Notes under the pieces: model-generated
Database searches by the model: none
The model's input: the letters and a program-made list of their open reading frames with translations, nothing else
What the model was told of the DNA's origin: nothing
Shown: piece by piece, positions 22,925 to 35,074 of the stretch
Layout of the letters: the number at the start of each line of letters is the position of its first letter
Position numbering within the stretch: the stretch's first letter is position 1
Assembly: GCA_029747585.1 (NCBI GenBank)
Contig: JAPEVF010000076.1
Span: 1 to 64,000, forward strand
DNA length: 64,000 nt
From: Pleurotus djamor
Lineage: Eukaryota > Basidiomycota > Agaricomycetes > Agaricales > Pleurotaceae
Direction of reading: 5' to 3'
Position numbers and translations under genes: made by a program

Positions 22925-24091
22925 CTAACCATTGGTAGGGGGCGAAATCAGACATCCCTTCTTCTTGCGATGCCGATTGAGATCACCAGGGGTGGTATAG
23001 CTACGGCCACAGATGCAGAAATACTTTTTGATACCCCAATGTGCATCCTCATGTCCTATATAGTGAAAGATGGATTCGACTGCAACATCAGTGTCCGTCA
23101 AACTTTCATAATTTCTAGGCAAAGAACGCACGATCTAAGTTGTGCTTGGCCGTGAAACTTTGTTCGCAGTACTGGCAATCGAACCTTGCAGGATGTATTC
23201 TTCTGGTATGAGCGGCCTGGCTGGTCGCAGGCGAAGTGACGATAGGCCTTGGAATCAGAGGCGTCATTGTCGGTGAAACGCTCTCAGGGAAAGTCTAGGA
23301 AGCGAGTTGAGTTGAGTTTACTAGGCCGATGTTCTTGGCTTACGTGTGAGTTCCCTGGTAAAGGGGAATTCATGGTAGAGGGATATGCGGTATAGTTTCC
23401 AGTATAAGAGTGGGCGGATGGAGGAACCGAGGACCATGGCTAGGAAATTTGTCAAAACAAGATTGATGAAAACTTGAAGACGGACGTACAGAGCTGGATG
23501 CAAGCGTGGCTGGAGAGAAAAGAGTAGCAGAGGAGACCGAGGCACTTGATGTTGCTGAGGGTGAGGCAAGGGCTCTCACAGAGGTATTGATGCGGGGGAC
23601 TCGAGTAGGCGTGGAGGTGACCGTGATACCAGAGAAAGGGACTTCGGCTTGGTGGCTTGATGGTGTCATTCCGTGCATTGAAGGAGGCGGCGCCCACTGA
23701 TGACTCCCTAAAGTTCGGTAAGGACGTTATTACTATAGGTGTCGGTATGGTGCTTGGCGTACCATACGCACGATTCTCTCCGTGAACAACTGGGCCACCT
23801 GAGATCGACGGTCCAGTCAATGCATCGTACGGGAATGCTTCTGTAAAGAGAATCAGGTACCGGTCGTGGGATATGATTGATGAGCGATACCGATCAAAGA
23901 GGATGTCGGTGCCATAGACGGGCCAAAAGGCCAATAGGGCTGTGTGTGTGGCAGCTCGAAAGGGTATTCAGTGTGGCCCGAACTGAGTTACGGTAAGAGT
24001 AGAAGCCAGCAATAGCCTCAGCGTTGGCGTACCCATTGTAGACGGGGACTTGCTCTTCCTCCCGCCCGTTATAGAAAAGAGGGATGTCCAT
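22925..24091 (-). CDS. Two-finger zinc-finger protein, gene 3 of the cluster (second finger C-X1-C)
   Basis: Six exons: 24091-23992, 23939-23763, 23707-23490, 23439-23344, 23294-23132 and 23055-22925. They give 294 residues in a consistent frame. The start MDIPLFYNG resembles the short acidic/aromatic starts of genes 1 and 2. The middle is Ser/Pro/Thr-rich. Finger 1 is C-X2-C-X12-H-X3-H (FTAKHNLDR). Finger 2 reads FCICGRSYTTPGDLNRH, that is C-X1-C-X12-H, and ends in Cys rather than His (RKKKGC). The zinc site of finger 2 is therefore altered. The last intron (23131-23056) splits the Arg codon before the first His of finger 1. Exon 2 could instead be cut by one more small intron. A TATATAAT on the minus strand (24217-24210) lies about 120 nt above the start. 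Confidence 0.78.
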
Positions 24092-24780
24092 GGCAGTGCA
24101 TTAAGCTCCAACGCATGGTGCTTTTATGTGCTGCGAAGGGTCAAGCAGGCTATGGAAGGCTGTAGGCGAATACTGTCAAGTCCACAGTATCTTCACAGCT
24201 GAAGAGGATTATATAGTTCCTCCAATGTGTGCCAGCTGCGAGCCAGTTAATCCCTGGGTGGGAGAAAAAAACGAAACAAGTCGCCGTATTGCGTGGCTTG
24301 GCAAGTCTCCATTCCGTGAAGCAGAGAGGAGTACTCGTAGGCACAGCTGTGTCTACCCGGCCAATAAGAAGTTCACTACGAAGGATCGATCGATTACCCT
24401 CCGACGTCTCTCGCGCGGATAATTTCGTTGAGGCAACGACAAGGCAACGACAGGAAGAACAGACTGGAGATTCATGGTCGATATGCACCAGCTCGAAGAC
24501 AACAGAAGGGACGATAACACTCGATTGGCGTGTAAATGTGCTCAGTTCATCGTAGAACTAGGAGAAATGGGCTGAAGCTATTCAAATTTCAAGCTTTATT
24601 TAAGCCTGAGGCCTTGAGAACCTCGGGCTGTGTCACATGTCAGTACGTCACGTAAGTCCGAGCTGGTCCATGGACCAGTCTGGCGTAATAACAGGACGTG
24701 AATAATTCGATAGCATTGGATGGGACAGCTAGACAGCGATATACGAAATGAGGAGCTAAGGAGCTCGGGGTATACAAAGA
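24092..24780. other. Intergenic with a perfect 16-bp palindrome
   Basis: There is no gene; a 108-codon plus-strand frame (24229-24555) has no support. A perfect palindrome, CTGGTCCATGGACCAG, lies at 24663-24678, about 100 nt beyond the stop codon of C2H2 gene 4. Confidence 0.45.
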
Positions 24781-26067
24781 CTACAAAGGACTCAAGTGTT
24801 TTGGCGATTTTTGGTGCCTCCTTAAATCACCCATGGTTGTGAACCTACGACCACACGTACATGGGTAGCGTTTGATGCCATAGTGGGAGTCGACGTGCCC
24901 TAGGGTAAGAGGAAGGTTTAGAGCAGCACTCTAGTTACACTGAGCATCAAAGACGTACGGAGTAAGTTGTGTTTCGCGGTGAGGCGTTCATGACAAATGT
25001 CACATTGAAATGTTGCGGCGCGTTTTCGAGTCTTGGATGCTGCTTGTTTAGTAGCGGGACTGGTGACGGTTTGACGGAGTACATGAGGGAGCCCAGGGGG
25101 CTCTTCTTCGTCGCTCTCTACGATGAAATCCAGCGGTTCTTGCTTGTGAGATACCATAGGAAAGCGATAAGCCTATGAAGGAGCGAGTGTGTTGTGAGCA
25201 TCACCACATGCGCCATGATCACGATACCTTACAGCTGAGTCTAAGAGATAGTTGCCTGGTGAATTCGCCCCTTCTGCCGAGGGACAAGAGTGGCCGTTGA
25301 TCATATCATGTTGGGCCTCCAGGGTTAAAGTCGTTTCGAAGGTTGCCACAGAGCTCGCTGGAGTTGCGCACGAAAGAGCGGTGTTCGGGGTGGGACCGAG
25401 GGACAGCGCCGTCTGGGACTCAGTGGATGAAGCCGACGAAATCTCAAGGGGTTCGGAATAATAGTTTTCATCGAACGAGGTGTCGATGAGTGTAAGGGGC
25501 GGGGGTGGAAAATGAGGGTGTTGCGTAACNGGGATTGTCAAAATACTCAAGGTGGGGGCTGATCTGTGCCATTGCGAAGGGAATGTGAGCATCTGCATAT
25601 GGTTGCTGAAGGGCATTGGGCGACCATTGCACTACGTTCTCGGCCGGGGTGTATGGGGTATATGGGTGGTGTTGAGTCGAGGGATAGTCGACTAGGAATA
25701 GGGACGGATCGGATAAGTTTTCATCTAAAAGAATCATGGTAAGAGGCACAGCTCGAGCGAAGTCGCAACGAACAGTATGTGGGGTCCGCGGCGCTGGGGG
25801 TGTCTTGTTGGCCATATCGCCCCAAACCTTGGTGGGCTTCGAGAGAATCGGTGGAAAACAGTATTTCGAAGCTGGTGCCCCGAGGAGCAGCGACGACATC
25901 TACTTCTTCTGGTCGTGTAAATTGAAAACTGGAGAGAATGTCTCAGCTTCAACATGAGCGACGTAACGAAGATTGAAAACGAACCGATCATACTGGACAT
26001 CGACGACCCCGCCGTCCTGTCTAATCTGGGCGTACAGGTCGTCGGACGCAGCCTGGGAGCGGCGCAT
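24781..26067 (-). CDS. Two-finger zinc-finger protein, gene 4 of the cluster (second finger C-X1-C; one N breaks the frame)
   Basis: Five exons: 26067-25985, 25928-25774, 25724-25233, 25172-24959 and 24899-24781. They give 353 residues once the single N at 25530 is treated as a spurious base; with it, the frame breaks in exon 3. The ATG at 26067 lies 40-47 nt below a minus-strand TATATAAC. The N-terminal 240 residues are Ser/Pro/Thr-rich with acidic patches. A basic patch (ASKTRKRA) precedes finger 1, which is C-X2-C-X12-H-X3-H with core LTAKHNLLR. Finger 2 is PCTCGRRFTTMGDLRRH, that is C-X1-C-X12-H-X5-H. The last intron splits the Arg codon before the first His of finger 1. Likely a nuclear regulator; the first two exons are less certain than the rest. 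Confidence 0.75.
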
Positions 26068-26106
26068 CGGAAGTGAGGGTAAGAAGTCAGTGCGAAAGAA
26101 TGACAG

Positions 26107-26114
26107 GTTATATA
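26107..26114 (-). promoter_or_regulatory. TATA box of C2H2 gene 4
   Basis: TATATAAC on the minus strand, 40-47 nt above the proposed ATG at 26067. It supports the exon 1 model of gene 4. Confidence 0.45.
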
Positions 26115-28467
26115 GGTCTTTGGTGACCAGTGACCAGGGCATGGGGTGGGGGGAAGCTGTGAGTCCACATAGACCTTTCCCCAGAGTCGAAAAGCTGTAG
26201 GGAGGGTGAGTCGCGAGAGTCCTCCGGCGGATTTATTCAACGAGCGAAGACAACATGGAAGCAAGAAGGTCCACAGAAAGCATGATCTTTGGGGATTTTT
26301 TTGTAGGAGTCCATCGAGAGACCAAGACAGAACCAGACCGGGGGAGGGAGATCGAATATCCCAGATGTTGTTGGCGATCAAAGGGATGAATCCAGCTCCA
26401 GTAATAGGCTTCAAATGGGGTAGTCCAAATTTCGCTTCGCATCGACAACGTTGGAACTCTTCAAGCCGCCACTTCGGGGTATACGAATAGGAACCCACGG
26501 GAAGCCTTGTAAAGCTGTAAGGAATTAATTGGCCATCGGTCCCAAGGATACATAGCAATTCACTAGCATCAGATATGTGTCAGCGTATCTCTGACTCAGA
26601 GGTATAGAAGACATCAAACCAAGGTGGAACCGAATCATGAACTTCAAGAAAGAGCAGAGAGGGAAGGGGGAAGGGGGAAAGGAAAAACCAACATCGCATG
26701 GCGAAGATTTATACTGAGAAAGACGGATTGACAACCGTGGCCATTGATGTGAACGTAGTTTGAAGCGATGACGGTGTTGTCCCTTGTCGAACAATCGATG
26801 GAGTGATTATGATGTTTCAAAATGACGGGAAGCGCTGAGTCCAAGATCCAGCGGATGGTCTGAGCCAGGACGTTTAAGTATACACCAAGCGAAGGAAAAC
26901 GAGGCGCTGGGCTACTCGCTGAGTGGCGTTGTAAGTTTTCAAAAGTAAAACTCAGTCGTCACATGACTCAGGAGCAGCAGAACGAACCTTCAGGTGAAGG
27001 TTAGCGACATGGGGAGGTCATCGAGGGTGTGGTTCAACCAAGATGTGCCCCGTCCAAGGAGAGATGCACCACGCCTAATTATCCGGCGGGAAGGCTTGAT
27101 ATTACCGTCTACGCCATATGAGTAGAAGCGGCCAAAACGAAAACAAGGAAAACTCAGGAACATGCAATTGGGATGACTCCCTCTCCAGTGAATATTGTGC
27201 TAGTTACGGACATTGCACAGTTACGAGCAGCTTGGCAAAGCGCATCCTCGTGGTCCAACGCCGCGAGGGTGGAGTTGACATGATGCCGGTCGAAATCTGA
27301 TAGCTCCTGTACTGGCAATTTGACAAGCTGTCGCTAGGTTCGAAGATGCATTCCCAGGTTCGTTCCCGTCCTAGGACAGCGCAAAAGGGCGTGAGGGTTC
27401 TATCTGTGTATTCGAGGTTTTAAGCATAAAAAACCGAGCTCAAGCTTTGCCATACCTAATTGGTTCGGTCGGAGATGTCGTTGGGGCCACAAAAGTACTA
27501 GGCTCTGAAGATCTGACGGGTTATGATGTACCAAATGTGGGATCATTTGCTTCAGCTTGAATAGGCACATCCTGATGGTTAGACAGTGCCCGAACGAAGA
27601 AGAATCGTCCATAGAGTAATGCCGGAAATCGAAAGCTCTCGTGACGCATAGAAAGCAGGGAGACGGAGGTCCAAAGTGTCGTCGAAGTGAGCTGCCAGTA
27701 CACCAGTCAATGATGGATTGACGCTTGGAAAGGGACCTATGTGCAATGATTCATAGTACCCGATGACTACAAGACAGAAAATAAAACATGATTCCCAAGT
27801 GATGTTGGCCAGCGCGGTGAAGTCGGAAGTAAGTTGTAACTTGTGACAAAGTTGAAGTGCGCGTCGCGAGACCCGATCACGAGCGTGATGACTCGTGTCC
27901 GATCAAGGAGAGATAGGAGTACTTCACACAAGTGACTCCGCCGATCCCTCCACCCATTCGCACGTCTAGCTATGTACTGAACACTGCGTGATACGATTGA
28001 TTTGAATTCAGATGCCGAGGGATCAGGGCAAGGGGGTTTATAGCCAGGTTATGCATACTTTAACCGAACAAATATTTCTTGTTATAACGACATATACAGC
28101 ATCACAAATGTACTCTAAGACAAAGAACATGGGATGGAAAGTTACAACGCTATATAAGTAATGATAATGCTAAGATAATGCTACACTGTGCAGTTTCTGC
28201 GCAGTAGGTAGTATGTAGAAGGGGCCTGATGAGACTCGAAGGAAAGCGATCCGACTATGGTAGAACAACAACATTGATGAGAACACGTATGAAAACTTTA
28301 CGAACACTTGTGTGGGGGGTATCACAGATCAAAGGGGTATAAAGCGGAGAGGAACGAAACGAAACGAGCAAAAGGGAACACAACTTTTACTGTGTAACGT
28401 GATTGACAGCAAGGAAGGAGTGTTCGTTCGTAGAGATGGTGAGGCCATTGTTGGATCGGTGCATGGA
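26115..28467. other. Gene-poor interval
   Basis: The 274-codon minus-strand frame at 26558-25734 runs through the first two exons of C2H2 gene 4 in another frame and shows no domain. I find nothing else with coding support. The AT-rich stretch near 28080-28190 has no clear role. Confidence 0.4.
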
Positions 28468-30414
28468 CTAAAGGTCGATGGGAGGAAGCTTGCATTCATC
28501 CTTCTTCGACTTGTCAATATGACGCTTGCGGTCCGATTTACTCGTGAATGCAGTATGACAAGCACACAGGAAAGGGCGGATACCGTCATGAGCTTGAAGA
28601 TGGCCTGTCAAATACAAATAAGCGAATAGTCAACAAGACGAACGAGCGGATGAGGACATACGTTCGTAGTTATGGCGGGCCGTGAAGTTCTCTCCACAGT
28701 GGCAGAAGAACTTAGGTGGCTTGGTGCGGCGTTTGTTAGCCGCCTCACGAGTAGCATCAGAGGTAATGGTTTGTCTCGGAACGTTCATGGAAACCGGAGG
28801 ATGAAGGGAGGGCATCACCATTTCCGACTTAACGATAGGACGGAACAGTTGGTCATTCATACTGACATGGCGAGAATGGTTTGAATTCGCGCTGGCGACG
28901 GAAGGCGTGGGAGGGAACATAGTCATCGTATCGAACTTGCCGCGAACGGGGTTGCTCGGGCTGCGTCTGAGGTTGGCATTCAGAGCAAGGGGAACATGGT
29001 TGGGATTTCCGGCAGGAGCTGTCCGGTTCCGGCCAAGCATGGAAGGGGCAGTGGTAAGTGGGAGATCTTGATCCTCGGGCTTGATGAAATCCGTAGCATT
29101 GGCGGAGTCACTGATAGCTATGAGGTCATGGTATGGACTTTGTTGCTCCGAGGTTGGCGATGGTAGTTTGTTCACTTGGGGATACGGGCTGTGACGTCTT
29201 GAGGCCGGGTTGCTCCTGGCGATTCCGCGACCTCTGCTCGCGTTAGCGTTGGCAATCATGGCTCTCTGATGAATCATGGTCATATCCGGGATCACGGCGT
29301 CGGTGGACGGATTCTGGTATACCGGAAGTGACTGATATTCAGGCTGCTGCGCGATGGGAATGGAGTAAGCTGCGAGATTGGCTTGCGCGCGAACATCATT
29401 GAATCTAGCTTGCAGTTGATGGGCCGAGGGTTTAGTGGTCATTACACCAGTATCGCTTTTGCGGCGGCGATTATCAGCTTTGATGACGGGGGCGATGTAT
29501 GGTTCCTGGACAGCGCCGAAGAGTGTGGACGAAGTAGACTTCATGGAGTCAATGGGCGAGTGAGGACTGGGAAGATAGTCATCAGCCACTGCTGAATCAG
29601 CATAATCGTTGTCCGAGAAGGGGGAAGATAGGCTGGTTGGCTGAAAGACATCTCTGGGTGCGACTGTTGGAACAGTGCCTTCATGAGTGTTGCTGCGGGG
29701 GCGGTTAGGCCTGCTGGGGACTTGAAGGAAGATGGCGGTGTTATCGAGAACTGGAGCAGACTGTAAGGCGAAAGAACTGAGATCTAGTTGAGATTCGACT
29801 GGGCTTGGTAGTTGGCCATCGTTGGTGAATGAACCAGTGTAGGCCGAGGACATGTAGGGCCCGAAGAGGAGACCATCGTCGTCTGTAGAGGGATCCGGAA
29901 ACTCTACTTTCGGCGTGAATACTAATGAGCGGGGTATCGATAGATAAAATTTACCGTGACCAGCAAAGGCTTCTTCGGGGCTGAAGATGGGGTCCTGGAT
30001 AGTGGTACGATAATCCAGGAAACTAGTATCGACAGCAGTGGGGCGGATGGGAGGCGGCGTAAGATGATGAACTAGAGCAAAAGTATGAGAAACGATTCTT
30101 GAGAGCGACACAGAATGCATACTGTTGAGAGAACTGCTAGAGTCATTCCGGACATGAACATTGGCGTGGCTAGCGGTCGCAAACTGCGGGTCCTTGCTCG
30201 TTAAAGTGATCGTCGCTGCAAGATGGTTCAGCTGAGACACATGGCTAGCGCGTGGAGGCCACTGACGGTGGTTGGCGGGGCTTGACGGACCACTACTTCC
30301 GGAAGTCCATCTGTTCTCTTCATCGGAGAGACACACGAACTCGGAAAACTCCTGGTACGGAGAATTTGAGTTTCTGAGACGAGATAAGCACGCAGGTAGC
30401 ACCGAATAAAACAC
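28468..30414 (-). CDS. Two-finger zinc-finger protein, gene 5 of the cluster (both fingers C-X1-C)
   Basis: The main exon is 30414-28662 and the last exon is 28604-28468. Unspliced this gives 629 residues. Two frame-preserving introns of about 48-51 nt probably lie inside the main exon: one starts at GTATGC near 30123, the other at GTAAATTT near 29957. The true start may be an upstream ATG at about 30453, joined by a 46-nt intron. The long N-terminal part is Ser/Pro/Asn-rich, with acidic patches. Finger 1 (FFCHCGENFTARHNYER, then H-X3-H) and finger 2 (FLCACHTAFTSKSDRKRH) both begin C-X1-C. Finger 2 ends without a clear second His, though a Cys lies nearby. The last intron (28661-28605) splits the Arg codon before the first His of finger 1. 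It is the most diverged member of the cluster. Confidence 0.78.
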
Positions 30415-30453
30415 ACGACCTACTCGACGCCATGGACAGAAACCGAGTCATCC

Positions 30454-33209
30454 TCAAATGACTCGATTTGAATGTTTATTTCTGAAGAGCCATGGGTGGC
30501 GTCTGTCATTACGATGAAGGGGGCGGCCAGCTGTGTTTATTAGGTGGTGGTTGGAGTGGAAGGTGCAAGTCAAAGGGCAGTATCCGTGCATGACGGTCTT
30601 ATAAGTGTGTGATGCTAGTACAGCTCTCCTTCGATGTCTTCGGGATAGGGAAGCATCGCTTTCCAAAGAAGGACTTGGCTGTGCAAGATAGGCGCCATCC
30701 GTAAGCGCGACTCGTCAGCTGGACGGCTTTATCATATCTTTCTGTGGAAAAATCAGTCCATCGATGGACAGAGGCGATGTGTCCCGCCGAAATGTTACCC
30801 ACCTAGTAACAGTCGCCGCTTTCTAGAAACCAAAACAACGACGTCGCATAGCCATGCAGGCCGTTGATGGCCTCGATGGCCGTAGCCTTCAGTGAGGCTT
30901 CCGGAAAGGCTCCCCAGATTTGGCAGCCCAGCCCGACCGAGCAAACCGACAAAACCGAGCTAGCACCAGCAAGGAGCGCTTTCCTCGGACCTCATCCTGC
31001 ACGCATCGGTGAGTCACCGTCAAATGCCCAAATGTAGTTTGATAGATTGATGAACGGAGGCAATGTACTTCGACAACTAGCTCAATGTCCACATGCACCT
31101 TTCATAACCCCTGGAACGAGGCTACCCATGGGCGATTGGACGGTGGCGGTGGTAAGATGGAGGGAGAGGCAGTTCCCACGTGGTGAATTGCTTCCGTCCT
31201 CCTGTGAGCGACAGGGACTCTCCTATCTAAGAGTGCTAGCTGCTAGCCGCAAACCCGTGCACTTCCTTGGAAGTTCCGAAGTCGTCTTGACATGGTGCCT
31301 CCCTGCGGTTCCTTTTTTGTTGAAAAGCTCGTATACGTGACGCGAACAAGATACAATGGGTTCTAGGGATCACAAACGAGTGGGGCGAACCGAAAGACCT
31401 CCTAAGCTTGACGAGCCTCAACGAATCAAAGACAACGAAGACACTGCATGCCAAGAGAACCAGAAACAAATTTACAGCCAATGAAAAGGAACGTCATCGC
31501 GCTGCTGATCGATAATGCCCCTGCTTGCAGCAATCGCGATCGATCAATCACAAAGAACATAACGATCCTGGATGGAAACTTACAAAAAGGGGAGGCTTTC
31601 CATGTAGCTTGAATGCGGGGTGCCTGCATTATCCTAGGTGGTAGGATGTGCGGAAACAAAGGGCAAATTGTCGGCCGTAAGCTTCTGCACCGATAGCTTT
31701 GGTATGCCCTATCGAGAAGAAGCCCGTCTTTCAGTCTTTCATTGGCAAAGACATTGGTCCGTGGCTTTTCGCTTCAGAAAGAGCCTTGGAGTGAAGGCCT
31801 GGTGATTTAGATGGGCTTCAGGTTATTGAGGGAACCACTTGTCAGTTCCCCGAGCATAGGGAAGAGCGAACCCAGCGTTTATATAACCGTCAGAGCGTCA
31901 AAGGTAGGAGGATAGGCGAGGCGATATGGCCCCGGAACCAAGACTTTCCAGAGGCCTCGAGGGTTCTAATGAAACTCTTCATGCACTCATACGAGCCTCG
32001 CTAATCGCGGCATGGTGCTTCACGCACACTAAAGGACAGGCCGGTGACTGAACGCAGCAGAAACTGACGGTGATGTGGAGATAGAGACGCTTGCCTGGGT
32101 ATTGGGAGCTTAAAAGGAGGGTCGTAAGTTCCTCCGCAATGCGTCACGAGAGGACTGATCGCTGCATGCTCAAAACTTGTCACTCCCGCGGAACCTTCTT
32201 CGATTTCTCGAATGTCCTATGACTGGCCAAGCAGTCCAAAAATTCAGNCGCTAGAATCGAGTCTTCACACCAGCTGTCAACTCACGTAGCACATGCACCC
32301 TTCAACATTCAATATCGTCAGGCAAATGAATAGCTTAGAGTAGCTAGCTTGGGGATACATATAGGCGTAGGTCCATATCAGGCGTGCGCTTCCTCTGCCG
32401 CCCCAGAAACGCGTTGTGTGATAAACGAGGATGAACAGCAAGGCGATTTGAAGAGTTTTGACTGCTTCTGGATAGGCGTTTTATCAACACCTACACCACG
32501 TCCATTCGAGATGAACAAGGAGGTGGCGGTCATGAGAGACGGAAGCAAACGCGGGAGTATTCCAAGCACTCGCAGGACGTAACTTATCGCAGGCACGACA
32601 GGAAGTGCTAGACTTGAATGAGAGCCTCAGCAAAGCAAGAAGGGGCATGCTTAACACCGCACTCACACAGGTCACGGAGCAATGAGGTATGCATATCATA
32701 TCCATAGTCCATTCATTGAAGCAATATATGAAGGGGACGTACGGACGGGGAACCGGCAGTGATGCTGGGAAAGGTGTGTATGTGGAGTTGGTGGAGGCAG
32801 ATCTCTATGTAGGATACATGGGATGGTGGATTGGTACTAATAGGACAGGATGCGATGGGTTATTTTGTTGTGCAAGCCGAAAAAAAAAACCGAAGGATCC
32901 CCTCAAGGAATGCTAACATACATTAGGGGTTAATATTGATAAAAAGCCTGGAGAGGAAATGAAAAAATGAAGACGCGGAGGATGAAAGTAATGAAGAGAA
33001 ACGAGGCATCATTCGGATGGGAGGTGCGAGGAGAGCGGGATAATCTAGAGCAGTAAGCAGGAGAGCGCGAAGGGAGGGAGAGGTATGTAGTGGATACAAT
33101 GCAGGAAGGAGAGAGAACCATTGGAGGAAAGGGGGTGCATAATTTTTGTCGTGGAAGCGAAAGGGGATGGTGATGAGATGAAGATAGAAGATAAAGATGG
33201 TAGAGATTT
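30454..33209. other. Gene-poor interval of 2.8 kb
   Basis: There is no gene I can support. A minus-strand frame at 31481-31236 starts with a hydrophobic stretch like a signal or membrane anchor (MAVNLFLVLLACSVFVVFD), but no downstream exons follow, so it may be a remnant. One N lies at 32248. Confidence 0.4.
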
Positions 33210-35074
33210 TCAAGACCCAATCCTGGAGCAAGCAGGTATCCTTGACTTCTTCTGGTGGCGTGTACGATCCCATTTATTGGTGAAGCTTTGCCCACACTTG
33301 CAGGCGAAGGGTCTCTTGCCTTCATGTGCGAGGAGATGCCCTATTCATACCCAAGGGAAAAGATTCATGAGCTCGATGTACTTCGTATAAACGCCTAGGG
33401 AAATGTGTTTCACTCACGTTGCAGATTGTGCTTTGCTGTAAAGCCATTGTTACATATAGGACAGTAGAACTTGACATCGTTCTTCCGCCGATTCCCACTC
33501 GCCTTCAAGGTAGCTGAAGAGGCGATCGTCTCTCGGCGGACATGATCTTTCGAGTCCTCGGCCTCGTTGTCAGAACCAGAAGGTTCATCCTCAGTAGCAG
33601 CAACAGCTGCTCGCACACGAGCGCTACGTCGAACACCACTTTTAGAGTCCTGAGCTGAATCATCCATGTCACGGTGCCGAGAAGGACCGGCAACCGGGGA
33701 TTCGAGCTCTGGTGTGTGATGGAGGAATCGATGCTGGAAGGTGTCTGGCGAAACACTAATGCCGCTATCACTAGCGCTCGAACGGTGAGAGGTAGGAATG
33801 GGGACAGTGATGCCCCTCTGCTGGACAGGTACGATCAAGCTTGTCGTGTTTTCAGGTGGCGAATCGCGTGGGTGATTCCCTGTACTATGGCGGCGTTGGT
33901 GAGAGTTACCTTGACCAGGGGGTTGGAGACGCATCGTTGGCCCTACGCCTGGGACGTTAAGAAACTGATCATACGTCTTGTTGCGTTTGTGTCCATTACC
34001 GTTGGCCTGACCGTCGTCCTTGGTCTCAGATGGCTGACGAGCGTAGGGACTACGACTAGCCCTCCGTGAACCAGGGGTGCTCAAGGTAAGTCGATCGGCA
34101 GCACGCCCACGTGAGATATCGTGCCCGGTGCCTTCGAACTGAAAGCGAGGTAGTTCTGGCGTGAGAGGACCTCGAGAGGAAGAGGAACCGGGCCGAGAAG
34201 GAATACCGATGCCCATGTCACTGAAATCCAAGGGAAAAGGAAAGTCTTCGGCAGTAGGACCGACGAACATGCCCATCTCTTCTCTTAGACCGGTATGACT
34301 ATGTCTCCGGTTAGAGCCGGAGAAATAGGCGGCTCTATCCATGGGGTCATCGAGGCCACTGTCAGACAACGATGTTTCGTCTAGAGCACGGGAGAGTGTG
34401 GAGAAGTTAGAAGCAGGGGGGAGCAACGACGAAGGTAAGAGGGCGTGTGGTGAGTAGGCAGAAGGTGAAGAATGTGTCAACGACGGGGGAGGGAAAGGTG
34501 AAGCTGGGAAGGGGGATGGCTCCGAAAGAGGGGATGGCGAGTGCTGGATGCCGTCTGGTGACGAAAGAACGGTATCCACGCGTAGGCTGGGTAGAGGACG
34601 GTCAAACAAAGGGTCCTTGTGTTCATCACCGAATAAGGCACTCCCCCGATCAACAGCGAGGAAGCTAGGGCTGGAGGAGCCCGATGACAGAACGTTGCCA
34701 GGAAGTTGTAACAACGGTGGATTCGTGAAATCGTAGCTAGTATCTGGTCGAGAATGGTGACCAGGTGGTGGGTAGTCGAAATCTGCCGAAGGTGCGGGAG
34801 ATAAAGGCGAAGAGAGCGACAGGCTGTTAAAGGAGGGGACCAAGGGCGAGTTGAGCATGTTACTGTTAACGGAGGTGCCGATATGATATTCGTCGCCAGA
34901 AAACGGTAGGATGGGAGACGGGGGGAATGGCTCGGGCTCCGGGCTGGGGCCGTGGATACTATGCCTTGGACGATAATAGTCTTGGTCGTCTTGGGCGTGA
35001 AGTATTGCACCGACGCCATCCAGCCAAGCGGGACCTGTTGAAGGATCTACAAAGGCGGGTGAGCCCTTATCCAT
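33210..35074 (-). CDS. Two-finger zinc-finger protein, gene 6 of the cluster (second finger C-X1-C)
   Basis: Exon 1 is 35074-33418 and exon 2 is 33340-33210, giving 595 residues. The first 510 residues are very rich in Ser and Pro with acidic patches, typical of a disordered activation or regulatory region. An Arg-rich patch (RRSARVRAAVAA) precedes an acidic stretch and the fingers. Finger 1 is FYCPICNNGFTAKHNLQR then H-X3-H, with C-X2-C. Finger 2 is FACKCGQSFTNKWDRTRH, with C-X1-C and a distal Cys in place of a close second His. The intron (33417-33341) splits the Arg codon before the first His of finger 1. The start at 35074 is the first ATG of the frame; an additional 5' exon cannot be excluded. 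Confidence 0.82.

Noticed and set aside
25734..26558. 274-codon minus-strand open frame
   Set aside because: It runs in another frame through the first two exons of C2H2 gene 4 and has no recognisable motif.
28329..28589. Open frame in the last exon of C2H2 gene 5
   Set aside because: It lies on the same strand but in another frame than the finger-coding exon; the finger frame explains the sequence better.
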